61,610 nt of DNA from [Clostridium] methylpentosum DSM 5476 (lineage in GTDB: Bacteria > Bacillota > Clostridia > Oscillospirales > Ruminococcaceae), in assembly GCA_000158655.1 (NCBI GenBank), contig EQ973344.1:1147309-1208918 (forward strand), read 5' to 3'. The notes beneath the pieces are model-generated. The model was not told the DNA's origin. It was given only the letters and a program-made list of their open reading frames with translations, and ran no database searches. Within the stretch, counting starts at the first letter, position 1. The number at the start of each line of letters is the position of its first letter. This document shows positions 38,625 through 49,202 of the stretch, piece by piece. Position numbers and translations under genes: made by a program.

Positions 38625-41600
38625 TTGAAAAACAAGCGAATCAGCAAACTGCTTGCAATCGCGCTCTGCCTGTCGATGGCATCCGCCACAGCTGTGTCCT
38701 CGGTGATTCCGGCGAGCGCCGCAAACGGTGCGGGGGAGACCTTTGCCCAAAAGATGAACAGTCGGTTTAAAACCCCTGAAATGGAGTACCGCCCAGAAGC
38801 CCGTTGGTGGCTTGCAGAGGGCTCCCACACCGATGAGACGCTCATCGAGTCGATCCACGAGCTGTATGACAGTGGGTTCGGTGCGGTGGAATTCGTCACC
38901 TTGGATGAATCGCAGTACCTCAATGACGCCCGGTACGCCTGGGCATCGGAGGAATGGGTACACGATTCCCACCTCATAGTGGAGGAGTGCACCAAGCTCG
39001 GCATGGGAGTCAGCTTCACCGGCGGCACCAACTGGGCGTCTGCCAACCTCACCACCATCACCCCGGATGAGGAAATGGCCTCCCAGGAGCTCGGCTATCA
39101 GACAATCAATCTGGAAGCGGGGGAACGCTTTAGCGGTAGCCTGCCTGTCCCTGAGCTTCCGGGCAGCGCGACCAAAGCGACATTTGTCCGCGCCACAGTT
39201 GCCAGGACTGGCAGCGTGACTGAATCGGGGTTCACCAACCTGGAGGTGGAGTCGATGCGGGATGTGACCTCTCTCGCAGTCCAACAGGACGACGGGAGCT
39301 GGAGCATCGATTACACTGCGCCGGACGACGGGGTATACACCCTGTTCGCCTTTTGGCAGTACGGTACGAGCGAAACCTACAAGCCCGCGTCAACCGGCGT
39401 CGCCTACACCATCAACTACCTCTCCAAAGAGGGAGCCAACGCGCTCATTGAATACTGGGACGAGCAGGTGCTCGACGACTCCCTCAAAGAGATGATCGCT
39501 GAAAATGGGGACGTCCAGTTCTACATGGACTCACTCGAGCTCAGCCCCCACGGCAAAAATACCACTGGAAACCTCTGGTGCGCCGATTACCTTGAGGAAT
39601 TTGAGGCGCGCCGCGGCTACGATCTCACCCCCTATCTGCCGGTGATCATCCTGCCCGGCTTTGCGGTCCACACCGAACGCAACTACATCTATGGAATGCA
39701 GGACAACGAGGAGCTCTGTGAAAAGGTGCTCAACGACGTGTATCAGACCAACACCGAGCTCTACCAGGAGGAGTGCCTCGACGTGCTCACCGAGTGGCTG
39801 CACAGCTTTGGCATGACGCTGCGTGCAGAAAACGCCTACGGCCAGATGTTTGAGATGTCCCAATCTGTCAAGAGCGTGGATTACGTCGAGACCGAGGCGT
39901 GGGAAATGCGCTCCGAAATTGACTCTTTTCGCAACCAATCGGGAGCGGCGCATCTCTACGGCAAGACCTTTTCGTCCGAAACCGGCGCGCTGCTCGGCGC
40001 CAACTACACCAAAGACAACAGCTTTTGGCGCCAGGTTTTCTACACACAGTTCGCCTCCGGCATTCAGAGAACCGTCGTCCACGGGTATTCAGCGGCCTAC
40101 GGTCCGGAGCAGAACTGTAAATGGCCGGGATACGAGGGAATGCAGGCTATTTTCTCCGACCGCTTCAACAGACGCCAGCCCAACTCGATTGACTACGCCG
40201 ACTTAAACGCTCACCTCGCGCGGACTCAGAAGGTGCTTCGCCAGGGCGTGCCTCAGATGGATCTAGGCATCCTGCGAAACGACTACTACTTTAACTGCCT
40301 GCAGTGCTTCCAGGGCTTTGACTACGCAAACAACGCCCTGCGGGAACACCGCGCCTTTTACTGGACCGACATGAGCCTGCAGGACGCGGGCTATACCTAT
40401 GACTATTTCTCACCCTATCTGCTTCAGGACGGGGAGATTTCCTGTGAAAACGGACTGGTCCAGGCGGACGGCGTCGGCTATCAGGCGCTGCTCGTCTACC
40501 AGGAAGAGATGCCCTACGAGAGCGCGCAGGTGCTCTACCAGTGGGCGAAAAATGGCCTTCCGGTTGTGATTGTCGATGGGCCGAGCACTGAAAAGGTCCG
40601 CAACGCAGTCTACAAGGACAACGCTGCGGCTGCAATTACCACCGGGCACAACGATGGCATGGACGAGGAGCTCGCCGACGTGATGGCGCAGATCAAGGAG
40701 CTCGACAATGTCGCGACTGTTGCGTCTCAGGCCGACACCTATCAGGCACTGCTCGACCTCGGCGTCCGTCCTCGCGCGGAATATGTTGAAAGCGACCAGC
40801 AAAACCTACTGAGCGTGCTGCGCAGGGATGAGGATGCCAGCTACCTCTATGTCTACAATTACATGTACCAGGATGCTGAAAACTATGCGGGTCAGATTTC
40901 ACTTGACGGCATCTATAAACCCTATCTCCTCAACACCTGGACCGGGGAGGCGGAGGAAATTGCCGATTTCACATACCGGGACGGCAGGACCATCCTCAGC
41001 GTTGACCTCGCCCCCGGCGATATAATGGTCTTTGCGCTCGACCCCAACGACAAGTCGGATACCACCGTTGTGGCAAAGGAAAACATCGAAAAGGTGACGG
41101 TGGAAAACGGTCAAACCCTGCTTTATGTTCCCGACAGCGGCAGAGTGGAGGCGACCTTGAGCGACGGGAGCATTTTTGCGGCGGATGTGAACGCGCCCGC
41201 AGATATTTTGCTCAACAACTGGAGTCTCGTCGTACAGGACTGGCAGCCCGGCGACAAGGTAACCCGCACCGAGGACCGCGGGCTCGGTTACACCACGAGT
41301 GAAGTGACCTATGAAACCAACAAGGTGGACATCAACGTCGGCAACACCGCTCTGATCCCCTGGAAAGACATCGAGGGAGTCGGGGAGAACGTCTCGGGCG
41401 TCGGCAGCTACACCACCACCTTTACCCTTCCGGACAACTGGAGTGGTGAGAAAAACGCCCTCACCTTCTGGGCGGATTCGTTCAGTGGCGCCACTGCGGC
41501 GGTCTTTGTCAACGGCCAAAAAGTGGCTGTGAACATGGACAGCTGTACCGCCGACCTCTCAGAGGCGGTCAGAGCAGGGGAGAACACCCTTGAAGTCCGG

Positions 41601-42515
41601 GTGACCAGCAGCCTACTCAACCGGATGAAGCAGGTGGGCTACAGCGGATGGCTGGGTAGTCCGGCAACCGCGGATTATGGAATGGTGGGAGCCGCCGGCC
41701 TGACCGCCTACGCTAAGGTTGCGGTGACCACGTCGGATACAGACAAGACGATCCTCAACAAGGTGCTCGCCTACGCAGAGGGGCAGTACGCCGATCCCTC
41801 CTTTGACAACGTCATCGAGACGGTGCAGGCCTCCTTTACCGCGGCGCTTGAAAACGCCCGGGAAATCAGCGCAAACCGCGCGGCAACCCAGCAACAGATC
41901 GACAGCGCTTGGCAGATTCTCATGACCGAAATCCACAAGCTCGGGTTTGTCCGCGGGGACAAGACCGCCCTTGGACAGCTCATCGAAACGGCAGAAGAAT
42001 TTGCTCAGATCATCGATCGCTACACCCCGGCGACAGCGCAGCCGTTTACCACAGCGCTTGAGGCGGCAAAGGAGACCTACAGCGACGGCGACGCGATGCA
42101 GGGCGAAGTGACAGAGGCGGAGAGCAGTCTGCTGCAGGCGATGCTGGACCTGCGCTACAGAGCGGACAAGTCGGTTCTCAAACAGGTGCTTGCTGATGCG
42201 GCGAGCCGTGACCTGACAGCCTACACCACAGAGAGCGTTACGGCGTTCCATGCGGCAAGCGATGCGGCAAAGACTGTGTACGACAACTCGGATGCAACCC
42301 AGCAGGAGGTGGATGACGCAGCAAGTGCGCTCACCGAAGCAATTGGGAACCTTGAGAGAACTGAGTTGAGCACACAACAGCCTGCTGTGCAGGGCGACAA
42401 AGAGGCGACTACCCAAAGCGGCAACGCCAAGACAGGCGAAGCGATCCCGATTGCAGCGGTCATCGTCCTCACACTCGCAGGCGCGGGATTTTTCCTGAGC
42501 AAAAAGAAACGGTAG
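38625..42515 (+). CDS. Wall-anchored GH106-type alpha-L-rhamnosidase
   Basis: A 1296-residue exported enzyme. The TTG start at 38625 is supported by AAGGAGG seven bases upstream and by the signal peptide (KLLAIALCLSMASATAVSS...ASA). The catalytic region shows GH106-type landmarks: MEYRPEARWWLAEG (near 45), SGFGAVEFVTLDE, TGGTNWASANLTTITPDEEM, FYMDSLEL (about 300), and the FASGIQRTVVHGYSAAYG stretch. It ends in a sugar-binding jelly roll (YTTTFTLPDNW and ATAAVFVNGQKVAV, about 930-1010). Three FIVAR-like modules (1038-1248), NAKTGE, a hydrophobic span and KKKR follow. It is related in architecture but distant in catalytic sequence from the three PLWFWN proteins. It is divergent from the AraC-family gene, its likely activator. 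Rhamnose specificity is from family knowledge. Confidence 0.78.
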   Translation: MKNKRISKLLAIALCLSMASATAVSSVIPASAANGAGETFAQKMNSRFKTPEMEYRPEARWWLAEGSHTDETLIESIHELYDSGFGAVEFVTLDESQYLNDARYAWASEEWVHDSHLIVEECTKLGMGVSFTGGTNWASANLTTITPDEEMASQELGYQTINLEAGERFSGSLPVPELPGSATKATFVRATVARTGSVTESGFTNLEVESMRDVTSLAVQQDDGSWSIDYTAPDDGVYTLFAFWQYGTSETYKPASTGVAYTINYLSKEGANALIEYWDEQVLDDSLKEMIAENGDVQFYMDSLELSPHGKNTTGNLWCADYLEEFEARRGYDLTPYLPVIILPGFAVHTERNYIYGMQDNEELCEKVLNDVYQTNTELYQEECLDVLTEWLHSFGMTLRAENAYGQMFEMSQSVKSVDYVETEAWEMRSEIDSFRNQSGAAHLYGKTFSSETGALLGANYTKDNSFWRQVFYTQFASGIQRTVVHGYSAAYGPEQNCKWPGYEGMQAIFSDRFNRRQPNSIDYADLNAHLARTQKVLRQGVPQMDLGILRNDYYFNCLQCFQGFDYANNALREHRAFYWTDMSLQDAGYTYDYFSPYLLQDGEISCENGLVQADGVGYQALLVYQEEMPYESAQVLYQWAKNGLPVVIVDGPSTEKVRNAVYKDNAAAAITTGHNDGMDEELADVMAQIKELDNVATVASQADTYQALLDLGVRPRAEYVESDQQNLLSVLRRDEDASYLYVYNYMYQDAENYAGQISLDGIYKPYLLNTWTGEAEEIADFTYRDGRTILSVDLAPGDIMVFALDPNDKSDTTVVAKENIEKVTVENGQTLLYVPDSGRVEATLSDGSIFAADVNAPADILLNNWSLVVQDWQPGDKVTRTEDRGLGYTTSEVTYETNKVDINVGNTALIPWKDIEGVGENVSGVGSYTTTFTLPDNWSGEKNALTFWADSFSGATAAVFVNGQKVAVNMDSCTADLSEAVRAGENTLEVRVTSSLLNRMKQVGYSGWLGSPATADYGMVGAAGLTAYAKVAVTTSDTDKTILNKVLAYAEGQYADPSFDNVIETVQASFTAALENAREISANRAATQQQIDSAWQILMTEIHKLGFVRGDKTALGQLIETAEEFAQIIDRYTPATAQPFTTALEAAKETYSDGDAMQGEVTEAESSLLQAMLDLRYRADKSVLKQVLADAASRDLTAYTTESVTAFHAASDAAKTVYDNSDATQQEVDDAASALTEAIGNLERTELSTQQPAVQGDKEATTQSGNAKTGEAIPIAAVIVLTLAGAGFFLSKKKR

Positions 42516-42621
42516 AATCATCCCCCGATTCACACAAGCCAGGCAGGGATGTTACAGACTTGCCAAAGCGGCCAGCTGAGAACATTCCAATGCCTTACGA
42601 TCGAATCAAATGAGAGACAAA

Positions 42622-42659
42622 GCCCCCAACCGTCAGAAGAGATGCGGTTGGGGGTTTTT
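42622..42659 (+). terminator. Terminator after the GH106-type gene
   Basis: Stem CCCCCAACCG / CGGTTGGGGG followed by TTTTTG. Bases 42660-42967 hold no gene. Confidence 0.85.
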
Positions 42660-42967
42660 GTGGCATGAATAAAACAAACCGCAATAGCAGACTGGATTCT
42701 TTTCATCCGAGGGGAGAAGTCTCAACTTGCCGGTAAATCACGTGCTTGTCCAGACCGCTGGCGTATCGAAACAGGGAAGAGCTTGCTGCACGTCCAATGT
42801 AGAGCCAAAGGAAACCGGCTCGCACAAAAGAGCTCTAGAATCCGGGCTGCTGCGGCTAGGACCAGGACAAGAGCTCAGTTATTTATGAAAAGTGAGGAAA
42901 ACGCCAAATCAAAGGATTCATGGCCACCTTGAGCAATATTTTTGTATGAACCGGGCAAGATCTTCTA

Positions 42968-42996
42968 TTGCTTTTTAAACTCCGTCATTTTATAAT
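42968..42996 (+). promoter_or_regulatory. Promoter of the GH78 gene
   Basis: -35 TTGCTT (42968-42973), 17-base spacer, perfect -10 TATAAT (42991-42996). The predicted leader to GTG 43175 is about 170 bases, long enough for regulation, but I see no recognisable riboswitch in it. Confidence 0.7.
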
Positions 42997-43174
42997 AAAA
43001 AAATGGTAAGTTTTATTTAAAATCAGCAAAAGAGCACAATTGAAGCTGGATCGACGGACCTATGGGTGCACAGCCTGCCCTGCTGTCCGTTTCCAAATAC
43101 TACCTTGATGGGAGGAGAGAAAACAAATTCAAGAAGAAGTCAACGAAATGACGCAAATCAAAGGGGGAAATGAA

Positions 43175-46100
43175 GTGTTAAAACGATCACTATCCGCAGT
43201 TCTTGCGCTGCTGCTCGCTCTGTCGGTGTTGACAGGGCTGACGATTTCCGCGCAGGGGGAACCTTATCAACCGCGCAACGCCGCGCTCGCTTCGGGGGGA
43301 GCATCTGCGTCTACCTCTTCGTCCCACCCGCCCGACAGCAATCCTCTGAGCTTCCAACCGGTCAACACCATTGACGGGGTGCGCAACACCGGACTGTTTT
43401 GGAACGACAACACCGCAAATACCTATCCCGACTGGGTTGAAATCACCTTCCCGCGCCGGGAGATAATCGACACCATCAATGTTTTCACCGTGGGGGACGA
43501 CGTCGGTGCTTCGATGCCCGACCTGAACACCACCTTTACCCTGTACGGAATTCGCAACTTTGAGTTGCAGTACGACGACGGGGGAAGCTGGGTCACCATC
43601 CCGGGCACTCAGACAGAAAACAACAACCACGTGTGGAACCAGTTCACCTTTGAGCCGGTGACCACCACTAAAATCCGGCTGATAATCACCGGCGGCGGGG
43701 ATTTTTCCCGCGTCAGTGAAATCGAAGCGTTCACCTGTGCGCCCAGCCCTGACGGGGAGCCGGAGCCCCCTGCCAAGGACGCTGCGTTTGACGACGCCCA
43801 GTGGATGTGGCAGTCGGCTACAGGCCCGGCCAACACCTGGATGTGCTTTAAAAAGACCTTTTCACTTGACCAGCTGCCCGAGAGCGCAGTTGCAAGCATT
43901 GCGGTCGACTCCAAATACTACCTCTGGGTCAACGGACAGCTCGCTGTATTTGAGGGCGGGCTCAACCGCGGGCCAGAAGCGAGCAAGGGCTATTACGACG
44001 CAGTGGATATCGCCAGTTACCTCAAGGAGGGGGAGAATGACATCGCCGTTCTCGTCTGGTATTGGGGCAACCAGGGCCGCAACAACGTCGACTCGGGCGG
44101 TGGCGGACTGCTGTTCAGCGCTGACCTTGACGGGGAACGGATTAACAGCGATGCGAGTTGGAAGATGCAGCTGCACCCCGCCTATGGGGGAACGACGGGG
44201 GAACAGCCCGCCTACCTCTACGGCGGCTACAACATCGGCTTTGACGCGCGCAAGGATTTTGCAGAGGATTGGACGCAGCCTGGGTTTGACACCTCTGACT
44301 GGGGCGCCCCCGTACTCAAGGGAACCGTCGGCTCCCAGCCGTGGGGACAGCTCGAGAAGCGCCCAATTCCCCAGTGGAAGTACAGTGGCATCCTCAGCTA
44401 CACCAACGAAATCCTGCGCGACGGGGACAAAGTGGTCATGAACCTCCCCTATGGGGCGCAGGTAACCCCCTACTTCAAAGTCAACGCGCCCGCCGGGACG
44501 GTGATCGACGTGCGCAGCGACCGTTACGCGACGACTGGAGGCCCGGGGGACGGGCACAACCTCTACCGCGGGCACCGCACCGAATACACGACAAAAGAAG
44601 GGGTGCAGGAGTTTGAGGCGCTCGACTGGATGTTTGCCGAACAGATCATCTACACCATTCCAGAGGATGTGGAGATTCTCGAGCTTGGCTACCGCGAGTC
44701 GGGATGCGATGTCGAACTCGTCCCAGTGATTGAGACAGACGATTCCTTCTACAACACCCTCGCCCAAAAGGCACAGCGCACCCTCTATGCCTGTATGCGG
44801 GACAACTTCATGGACTGCCCTGATCGGGAGCGCGGCCAGTGGATCGGCGACGTGAGCTCTCAGGCACCGCAGGTGTTCTATGCGCTCGATTCGAGCGGCG
44901 CGGTATTCCTTCGCAAATCAATCGACAACTTTATCCGCAACCGCAAAGGCGACGTGATCGTCGGAAACGTGCCGGGCGTCCACTGGGACGAGCTTCCCTC
45001 CCAGTCCCTCAATGCGATCAGCACCGAGGGCACGGTGATGCAGTATTACCAGTTCACCGGCGATGCCTCTATTTTTGAGCTCACCTATGAGCCGGTGCGC
45101 AATTACCTCAAACTGTGGACCTTCAATGAGGACGGTTCCCTCATCAACCGGCACGGCGGCTGGGAGTGGTACGACCACGGCTCCGGCATCGACAACGCGG
45201 TCAACGGCACCTGCTGGTACTACATGGCGCTCAAAGCAGCCGTCGAGATGGCACAGATGACTGGGCACGAGGAGGATATCCCCTGGTTCACCGAAAAGAT
45301 GGAGGGGATCAGCAACACCTTTGAAACGCTGTTCTGGAAAGGGGACGGTTACCGCAGCGGCAGTCTTAACGACGACCGCGCCAATGCACTCGCCGTACTC
45401 TCCGGCCTCGCCGACCCCGCCCACTACCCGCAAATCAGCGAAGTGCTCCGCAACGTCCAACAGGCGACCCCCTACATGGAGGGCTATGTCCTTGAATCCC
45501 TGTTTGTGATGGGCTATCCCGAGCAGGCGATGGAGCGGATGAAGCAGCGCTATGCCGTCCTTGTCGAGAGTGAAAATTCCACTCTTTGGGAGGATTTCAG
45601 CGGCGTTGGCACCAAAAACCACGCCTGGTCGGGCGGCCCGCTCACCCTGCTCAACAAGTATGTTGCGGGCGTGTACCCGACCACACCGGGTTACGACACC
45701 TACCGCGTCACACCCAACCTGTGCGGGCTGCATTCTGTCTGTGTGGAGGTTCCATCGGTCAAAGGGACAATCGGCCTGGAGATTTCCGCGTCGGATGACA
45801 GCCTGACCATGCAGCTGACCTCTCCGGAGGACACAGTCGCTCAGGTTGCTGTTCCCCGCTTCGGAACGCGCAACACCCGGGTGATGATCAACGGCGAAAC
45901 CGCGTTTGAGGATGGGGTTGGAACGGTTGCTTCCTACCGCGGCAACGACGAGCAGTACATCTACTTTGACCTCGTTCCCGGCAGCTATACGATTGCGGCA
46001 GACGTCAAAGCAGAGCAAAAAGAGAGCTACACACTGCGTGTTGGCGCGTCGGAGGGCGGTGGCATTTGGGTGAACGGCCAGGAAGTTGAGCTTCCCTATT

Positions 46101-47944
46101 CCGCGGCATTTGCGGCGGGTGAACAGGTCGAGCTGCGCGCTGTGCCAAATGAGGACAAACAGTTTGCAGGATTCACCGGAAGCTTTGTCTCCTCCTCCGA
46201 CACCCTCACCCTCACAATGGAGGCAGATTACACCTTTGTCGCTTCGTTTGAAGACCTCGACTGGGAGCAGCTCAAAAAGCCCCTTCAGCAGGAGGTTTCT
46301 GCCTGTGCTGCACTTCAGCAGAATAAGTTTACCCCGTTCAGCTGGGACAAGCTGCAAGCCGCCCTGCAAAGCGCCAATGAAGTTCTGCAAATGGATCAGC
46401 CCACTCGGGCAGAGGTCGAGCAGGCATTGGAGGCTCTGCGCAGCGCCCGGCAGGCGCTTGCGACTGCAAAGGATGTCAACCTTGCACTCAATACCCAGGT
46501 AACTGCGTCAAGCGTTGCGGGTGCCCCTCAGTTCTATCCAGATAAACTGGTGGACGGCATTGTTGCAGGCGCGCCCAGCACCTCCAACTGCTGGTCAAGC
46601 GACGCGTCCACCGCAATCGACCACACCGAATGGGTGCAGATTGATCTTGGGTCTGAGATGCGGTTTGACGAATTCCTTATCTATCCCCGCATCGAGGGTG
46701 CGGCGACCGGCTACGGTTTCCCCAAGGACTTTTTCATCGCGGTATCCGCGGATGGGGAGAACTGGACAACTGTCGTGGAAGAAACGCAGTACCCTTATGT
46801 CGGAGAAACGCCCCAGACCTTCTCGTTTGACCAGGTATCCGCGCGGTACATCCGCTTCACTGGGACCAGTCTCAACTCCAATCCCGGGGACAACAACAGC
46901 TACCGGATGCAGATTGCGGAATTTGAGGTGTTCCGTCGGACAGATGTGGATTTGAAACCCGCGGACAAAACCATTCTCAACAAGGTCATCGCCCGTGCGC
47001 AGGAGCTGCGGACAGGGGAAGAGTACGCAAACGCCATCGAGCTGGTGCAGCAGAGCTTTGACGCTGCGCTTGCAAAGGCCGTCGAAGTGAGCGGGGACCC
47101 AGCAGCAACCGAAGCGGATGTGAATGCGGCATGGGTTGCGCTGATGACTGAAATTCACAAGCTCGGCATTCAGATGGGCGACAAACAGGCGCTGGCCGAA
47201 TGCTACGAATTTTACAGTGCGCTCGACCTCAGCGAATATGTGGATGGTCCTGAAAAAGATGCATTTGTTGCAGCTCTTTCCCATGCCGAGCAGGTGCTCG
47301 AGGACCGCAATGCCGTGCAGTCGGAGGTTGACGCCGCACAGGCTGCGCTCGTCGAAGCGGCGGACGCGCTTGTGAAACTGGCGGATAAATCCATGTTGCA
47401 GAAGGTGGTTGACCAGGTTTCAGACTACCGTCAAGAGGATTTTGCAAAGGGATGGGCGGACTTTGAAGCGGCTTTGACAGAGGCGCAGACCATCCTTGCC
47501 CAGCAGGATGCAACCCAGAAGCAGGTGGACGACGCACTCAGCCGTCTCATTGACGGGATGCTCGGCCTGCGCTACCGTGCGGACAAAAAGCTGCTCACAA
47601 CGCTTATCCATGCAGCTGAGTCAATTGATCTTGACGGCTACACCTCCGCAAGTGTGGAGACATTTGAACGGGCGCTCAACGAGGCGCGCGCAGTGCTTGA
47701 AAACGGCGCGTTGTCAACCGACGAGCAGGAAGTTGTCGACCGAGCTGTCAGCGACTTGACCGAAGCGGTCGAGGGACTGGTATCGGAGAGCGATATGAGC
47801 CGGTTCCTCACTGTCGGACAAGACGGGACGATTCAGACGAGCGGAGGATCCGCCAAAACCGGGGAAACCCTCCCCGCGGCCTGTGCGGTTGTGCTGCTTC
47901 TCGCCGCTGGCCTCTGCGTGAGCAGCAGGAGGAAAAAGAAATAG
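43175..47944 (+). CDS. Wall-anchored GH78 alpha-L-rhamnosidase
   Basis: A 1589-residue exported inverting rhamnosidase. Signal peptide MLKRSLSAVLALLLALSVLTG; discoidin-type domain (30-190); GH78 N-terminal sandwich with WVNGQ and DVAIASYL-like packing (200-330); Rha_N domain; then the (alpha/alpha)6 catalytic barrel with the signature DCPDRERGQWIGD (from 547; Glu552 is the likely catalytic acid). A C-terminal sandwich (to about 955), a beta repeat (960-1035), a helical module, a second discoidin domain (1106-1259), FIVAR-like modules (1262-1540), SAKTGE (about 1559) and RRKKK follow. GTG 43175 is preferred over ATG 43148 because AGGGGG is correctly spaced and the signal peptide then starts cleanly. 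The cassette here has an extra module compared with the others. Confidence 0.88.
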   Translation: MLKRSLSAVLALLLALSVLTGLTISAQGEPYQPRNAALASGGASASTSSSHPPDSNPLSFQPVNTIDGVRNTGLFWNDNTANTYPDWVEITFPRREIIDTINVFTVGDDVGASMPDLNTTFTLYGIRNFELQYDDGGSWVTIPGTQTENNNHVWNQFTFEPVTTTKIRLIITGGGDFSRVSEIEAFTCAPSPDGEPEPPAKDAAFDDAQWMWQSATGPANTWMCFKKTFSLDQLPESAVASIAVDSKYYLWVNGQLAVFEGGLNRGPEASKGYYDAVDIASYLKEGENDIAVLVWYWGNQGRNNVDSGGGGLLFSADLDGERINSDASWKMQLHPAYGGTTGEQPAYLYGGYNIGFDARKDFAEDWTQPGFDTSDWGAPVLKGTVGSQPWGQLEKRPIPQWKYSGILSYTNEILRDGDKVVMNLPYGAQVTPYFKVNAPAGTVIDVRSDRYATTGGPGDGHNLYRGHRTEYTTKEGVQEFEALDWMFAEQIIYTIPEDVEILELGYRESGCDVELVPVIETDDSFYNTLAQKAQRTLYACMRDNFMDCPDRERGQWIGDVSSQAPQVFYALDSSGAVFLRKSIDNFIRNRKGDVIVGNVPGVHWDELPSQSLNAISTEGTVMQYYQFTGDASIFELTYEPVRNYLKLWTFNEDGSLINRHGGWEWYDHGSGIDNAVNGTCWYYMALKAAVEMAQMTGHEEDIPWFTEKMEGISNTFETLFWKGDGYRSGSLNDDRANALAVLSGLADPAHYPQISEVLRNVQQATPYMEGYVLESLFVMGYPEQAMERMKQRYAVLVESENSTLWEDFSGVGTKNHAWSGGPLTLLNKYVAGVYPTTPGYDTYRVTPNLCGLHSVCVEVPSVKGTIGLEISASDDSLTMQLTSPEDTVAQVAVPRFGTRNTRVMINGETAFEDGVGTVASYRGNDEQYIYFDLVPGSYTIAADVKAEQKESYTLRVGASEGGGIWVNGQEVELPYSAAFAAGEQVELRAVPNEDKQFAGFTGSFVSSSDTLTLTMEADYTFVASFEDLDWEQLKKPLQQEVSACAALQQNKFTPFSWDKLQAALQSANEVLQMDQPTRAEVEQALEALRSARQALATAKDVNLALNTQVTASSVAGAPQFYPDKLVDGIVAGAPSTSNCWSSDASTAIDHTEWVQIDLGSEMRFDEFLIYPRIEGAATGYGFPKDFFIAVSADGENWTTVVEETQYPYVGETPQTFSFDQVSARYIRFTGTSLNSNPGDNNSYRMQIAEFEVFRRTDVDLKPADKTILNKVIARAQELRTGEEYANAIELVQQSFDAALAKAVEVSGDPAATEADVNAAWVALMTEIHKLGIQMGDKQALAECYEFYSALDLSEYVDGPEKDAFVAALSHAEQVLEDRNAVQSEVDAAQAALVEAADALVKLADKSMLQKVVDQVSDYRQEDFAKGWADFEAALTEAQTILAQQDATQKQVDDALSRLIDGMLGLRYRADKKLLTTLIHAAESIDLDGYTSASVETFERALNEARAVLENGALSTDEQEVVDRAVSDLTEAVEGLVSESDMSRFLTVGQDGTIQTSGGSAKTGETLPAACAVVLLLAAGLCVSSRRKKK

Positions 47945-48220
47945 GTTTGAATCCTGCAAATTGCTATACTCAGTGCATTGCGCCGATTCCTGTGAAACTG
48001 CACCCAGCTGGTGTAAATTCGATTGAGAGCAGTGAGCCGGCTATTCGGTTTGCCTTTCAGTCCCCAAAAAAACGCTTGCCAGAATACGGCACTGCTTGTG
48101 AAAACCATTGCACAGTGGCACTGAATTTCCAACCGACAGCATTGTTTTCGGTATCAAACTGTGCTTTGTAGAAAAAAATCGGCGTCAACCGAGCTTGAGC
48201 GTGTTGACAAAGTAGATACT
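47945..48220. other. Intergenic stretch
   Basis: No gene supported between the GH78 stop and the palindrome at 48221. Confidence 0.4.
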
Positions 48221-48257
48221 TTGGGGAAGGGGGTACCCCCTTCCCCAACTTTTTTTC
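48221..48257 (+). terminator. Perfect 28-base GGTACC-centred palindrome with T tract
   Basis: TTGGGGAAGGGGG TA CCCCCTTCCCCAA is self-complementary over its full length and is followed by CTTTTTTTCC. It can terminate the GH78 transcript. A close relative lies at 56571. Confidence 0.7.
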
Positions 48258-48288
48258 CACAAATGTCAGAATTTCTGCATTTTCTGTC

Positions 48289-48322
48289 AAAAAATCCGGC
48301 GACATGCGCGTCGGATTTTTTT
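48289..48322 (+). terminator. Second hairpin with A/T flanks
   Basis: AAAATCCG and CGGATTTT pair around a GCGACATGCGCGT centre, with A6 before and T7 after, so it can act in both directions. Confidence 0.6.
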
Positions 48323-48347
48323 GTTTCTTCTCTCAGAAAATAGTTTG

Positions 48348-48373
48348 AAGCCTGGCGTCAGCTGGCCTTTTTT
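48348..48373 (+). repeat. Terminator-like repeat, copy 1
   Basis: AAGCCTGGCGTCAGCTGGCC followed by TTTTTT, nearly identical to 51044-51070. Both look like small hairpins with a T tract. Confidence 0.55.
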
Positions 48374-48479
48374 GATGGCATGGAGAGGATGAAGAAAATG
48401 CTGGGTCGGACAGAAAGAGGAAATACAATAAAATTAGCATGTCTGGAAAACTAGGTTCCCACTCTGAAAGATAGAAACA

Positions 48480-48783
48480 GTGATAGACTTTACGGTAGAA
48501 CCCCTATACAGCGAAGAGAAAGGACGATCGAGTATAGATCCAATTGTATTGATAAAAATGGTATTGCGGCAGACGGTGGAGGAGACATGGGTACAGGACA
48601 AACAACTTCAGGAGAAAAGCAAAGTGGAACGCGCTGTGCATGGAAAAATCAGACGCGAGACAAATATGACGATTCTAGAGCAGATGTAAAAGGGACTCAT
48701 GTCGTGCTCCTTACGCTTGACAAAGGACTTAAGCGGAGGGCAGATTTAAATTCACTGCTATAAATCTTAAAAAGCTGGCGTAG
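48480..48783 (+). mobile_element. IS1182-like transposase relic
   Basis: The translated start IDFTVEPLYSEEKGRSSIDPIVLIKMVL matches what I know of the N-terminus of IS1182-family (DUF772) transposases. It jumps directly to RQTVEE, which normally lies some 12 residues later, so there is an internal deletion. The central region is gone. At the end, after a frame change, FTAINLKKLA and stop (48754-48783) match the family C-terminus. The element is dead. Confidence 0.6.
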
Positions 48784-48822
48784 TGAGGCTTGTTCAGCTC
48801 GCTTTTTTCTTTGTTGAAAAGT

Positions 48823-48862
48823 AAAAACCACCGATTCAACAAAATGAATCGATGGTTTTTGA
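48823..48862. terminator. Bidirectional terminator between the IS relic and the small membrane protein gene
   Basis: AAAAACCACCGATTCA / TGAATCGATGGTTTTT, a 16-base stem with one mismatch, A/T-flanked on both sides. A second hairpin, GCGGGGA / TCCCCGC followed by TTTTTAT, lies at 48872-48895. Confidence 0.75.
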
Positions 48863-48914
48863 CACTCTGAAGCGGGGAGAAATCCCCGCCTTTTTATCTT
48901 CCAATGCAGTTTAT

Positions 48915-49202
48915 TTATCTTTTTATTTTCATAAATAAATGTCCAATCTCTACTCTGTCAATGCCATCCTGATAGATAAATCCATCACGCATTTCGATGT
49001 GGTTGTAAAAAACTATTTTATATCCCAATCCAACAAATATTTTATATTCATTTGTTCGATAAGGTACATAAACAGCAAAAATTGGAGCAAGATTATTTTT
49101 CGCCCTACTATAATCCGTTACAAAAAAAGCAGACCAAAGAATAATTGCAATTGTAATCGTGATTATAATGGCCTTCTTTTTTTTCATAAATACCTTTATC
49201 AT
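48915..49202 (-). CDS. Small single-pass membrane protein
   Basis: A 95-residue protein with a basic start, one membrane helix (AIIITITIAIILWSAFFV, about 10-27) and an extracytoplasmic tail containing the GLGYKIVFYNH pattern. This resembles a widespread small Firmicutes protein of unknown function that has a GLGYKV motif and a C-terminal IGxxFMK. Its ATG overlaps the stop of the upstream peptidase gene (ATGA), so the two are translationally coupled; an alternative start lies five codons in (MKKKKA), after AAAGG. Coupling suggests a partner or immunity-like role, but that is speculation. Confidence 0.7.
   Translation of the reverse strand: MIKVFMKKKKAIIITITIAIILWSAFFVTDYSRAKNNLAPIFAVYVPYRTNEYKIFVGLGYKIVFYNHIEMRDGFIYQDGIDRVEIGHLFMKIKR

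Noticed and set aside
43000-43174. Possible riboswitch in the long leader of the GH78 gene
   Set aside because: I found no conserved aptamer-like stem set or terminator/anti-terminator pair; the leader is just AT-rich at first and then mixed.
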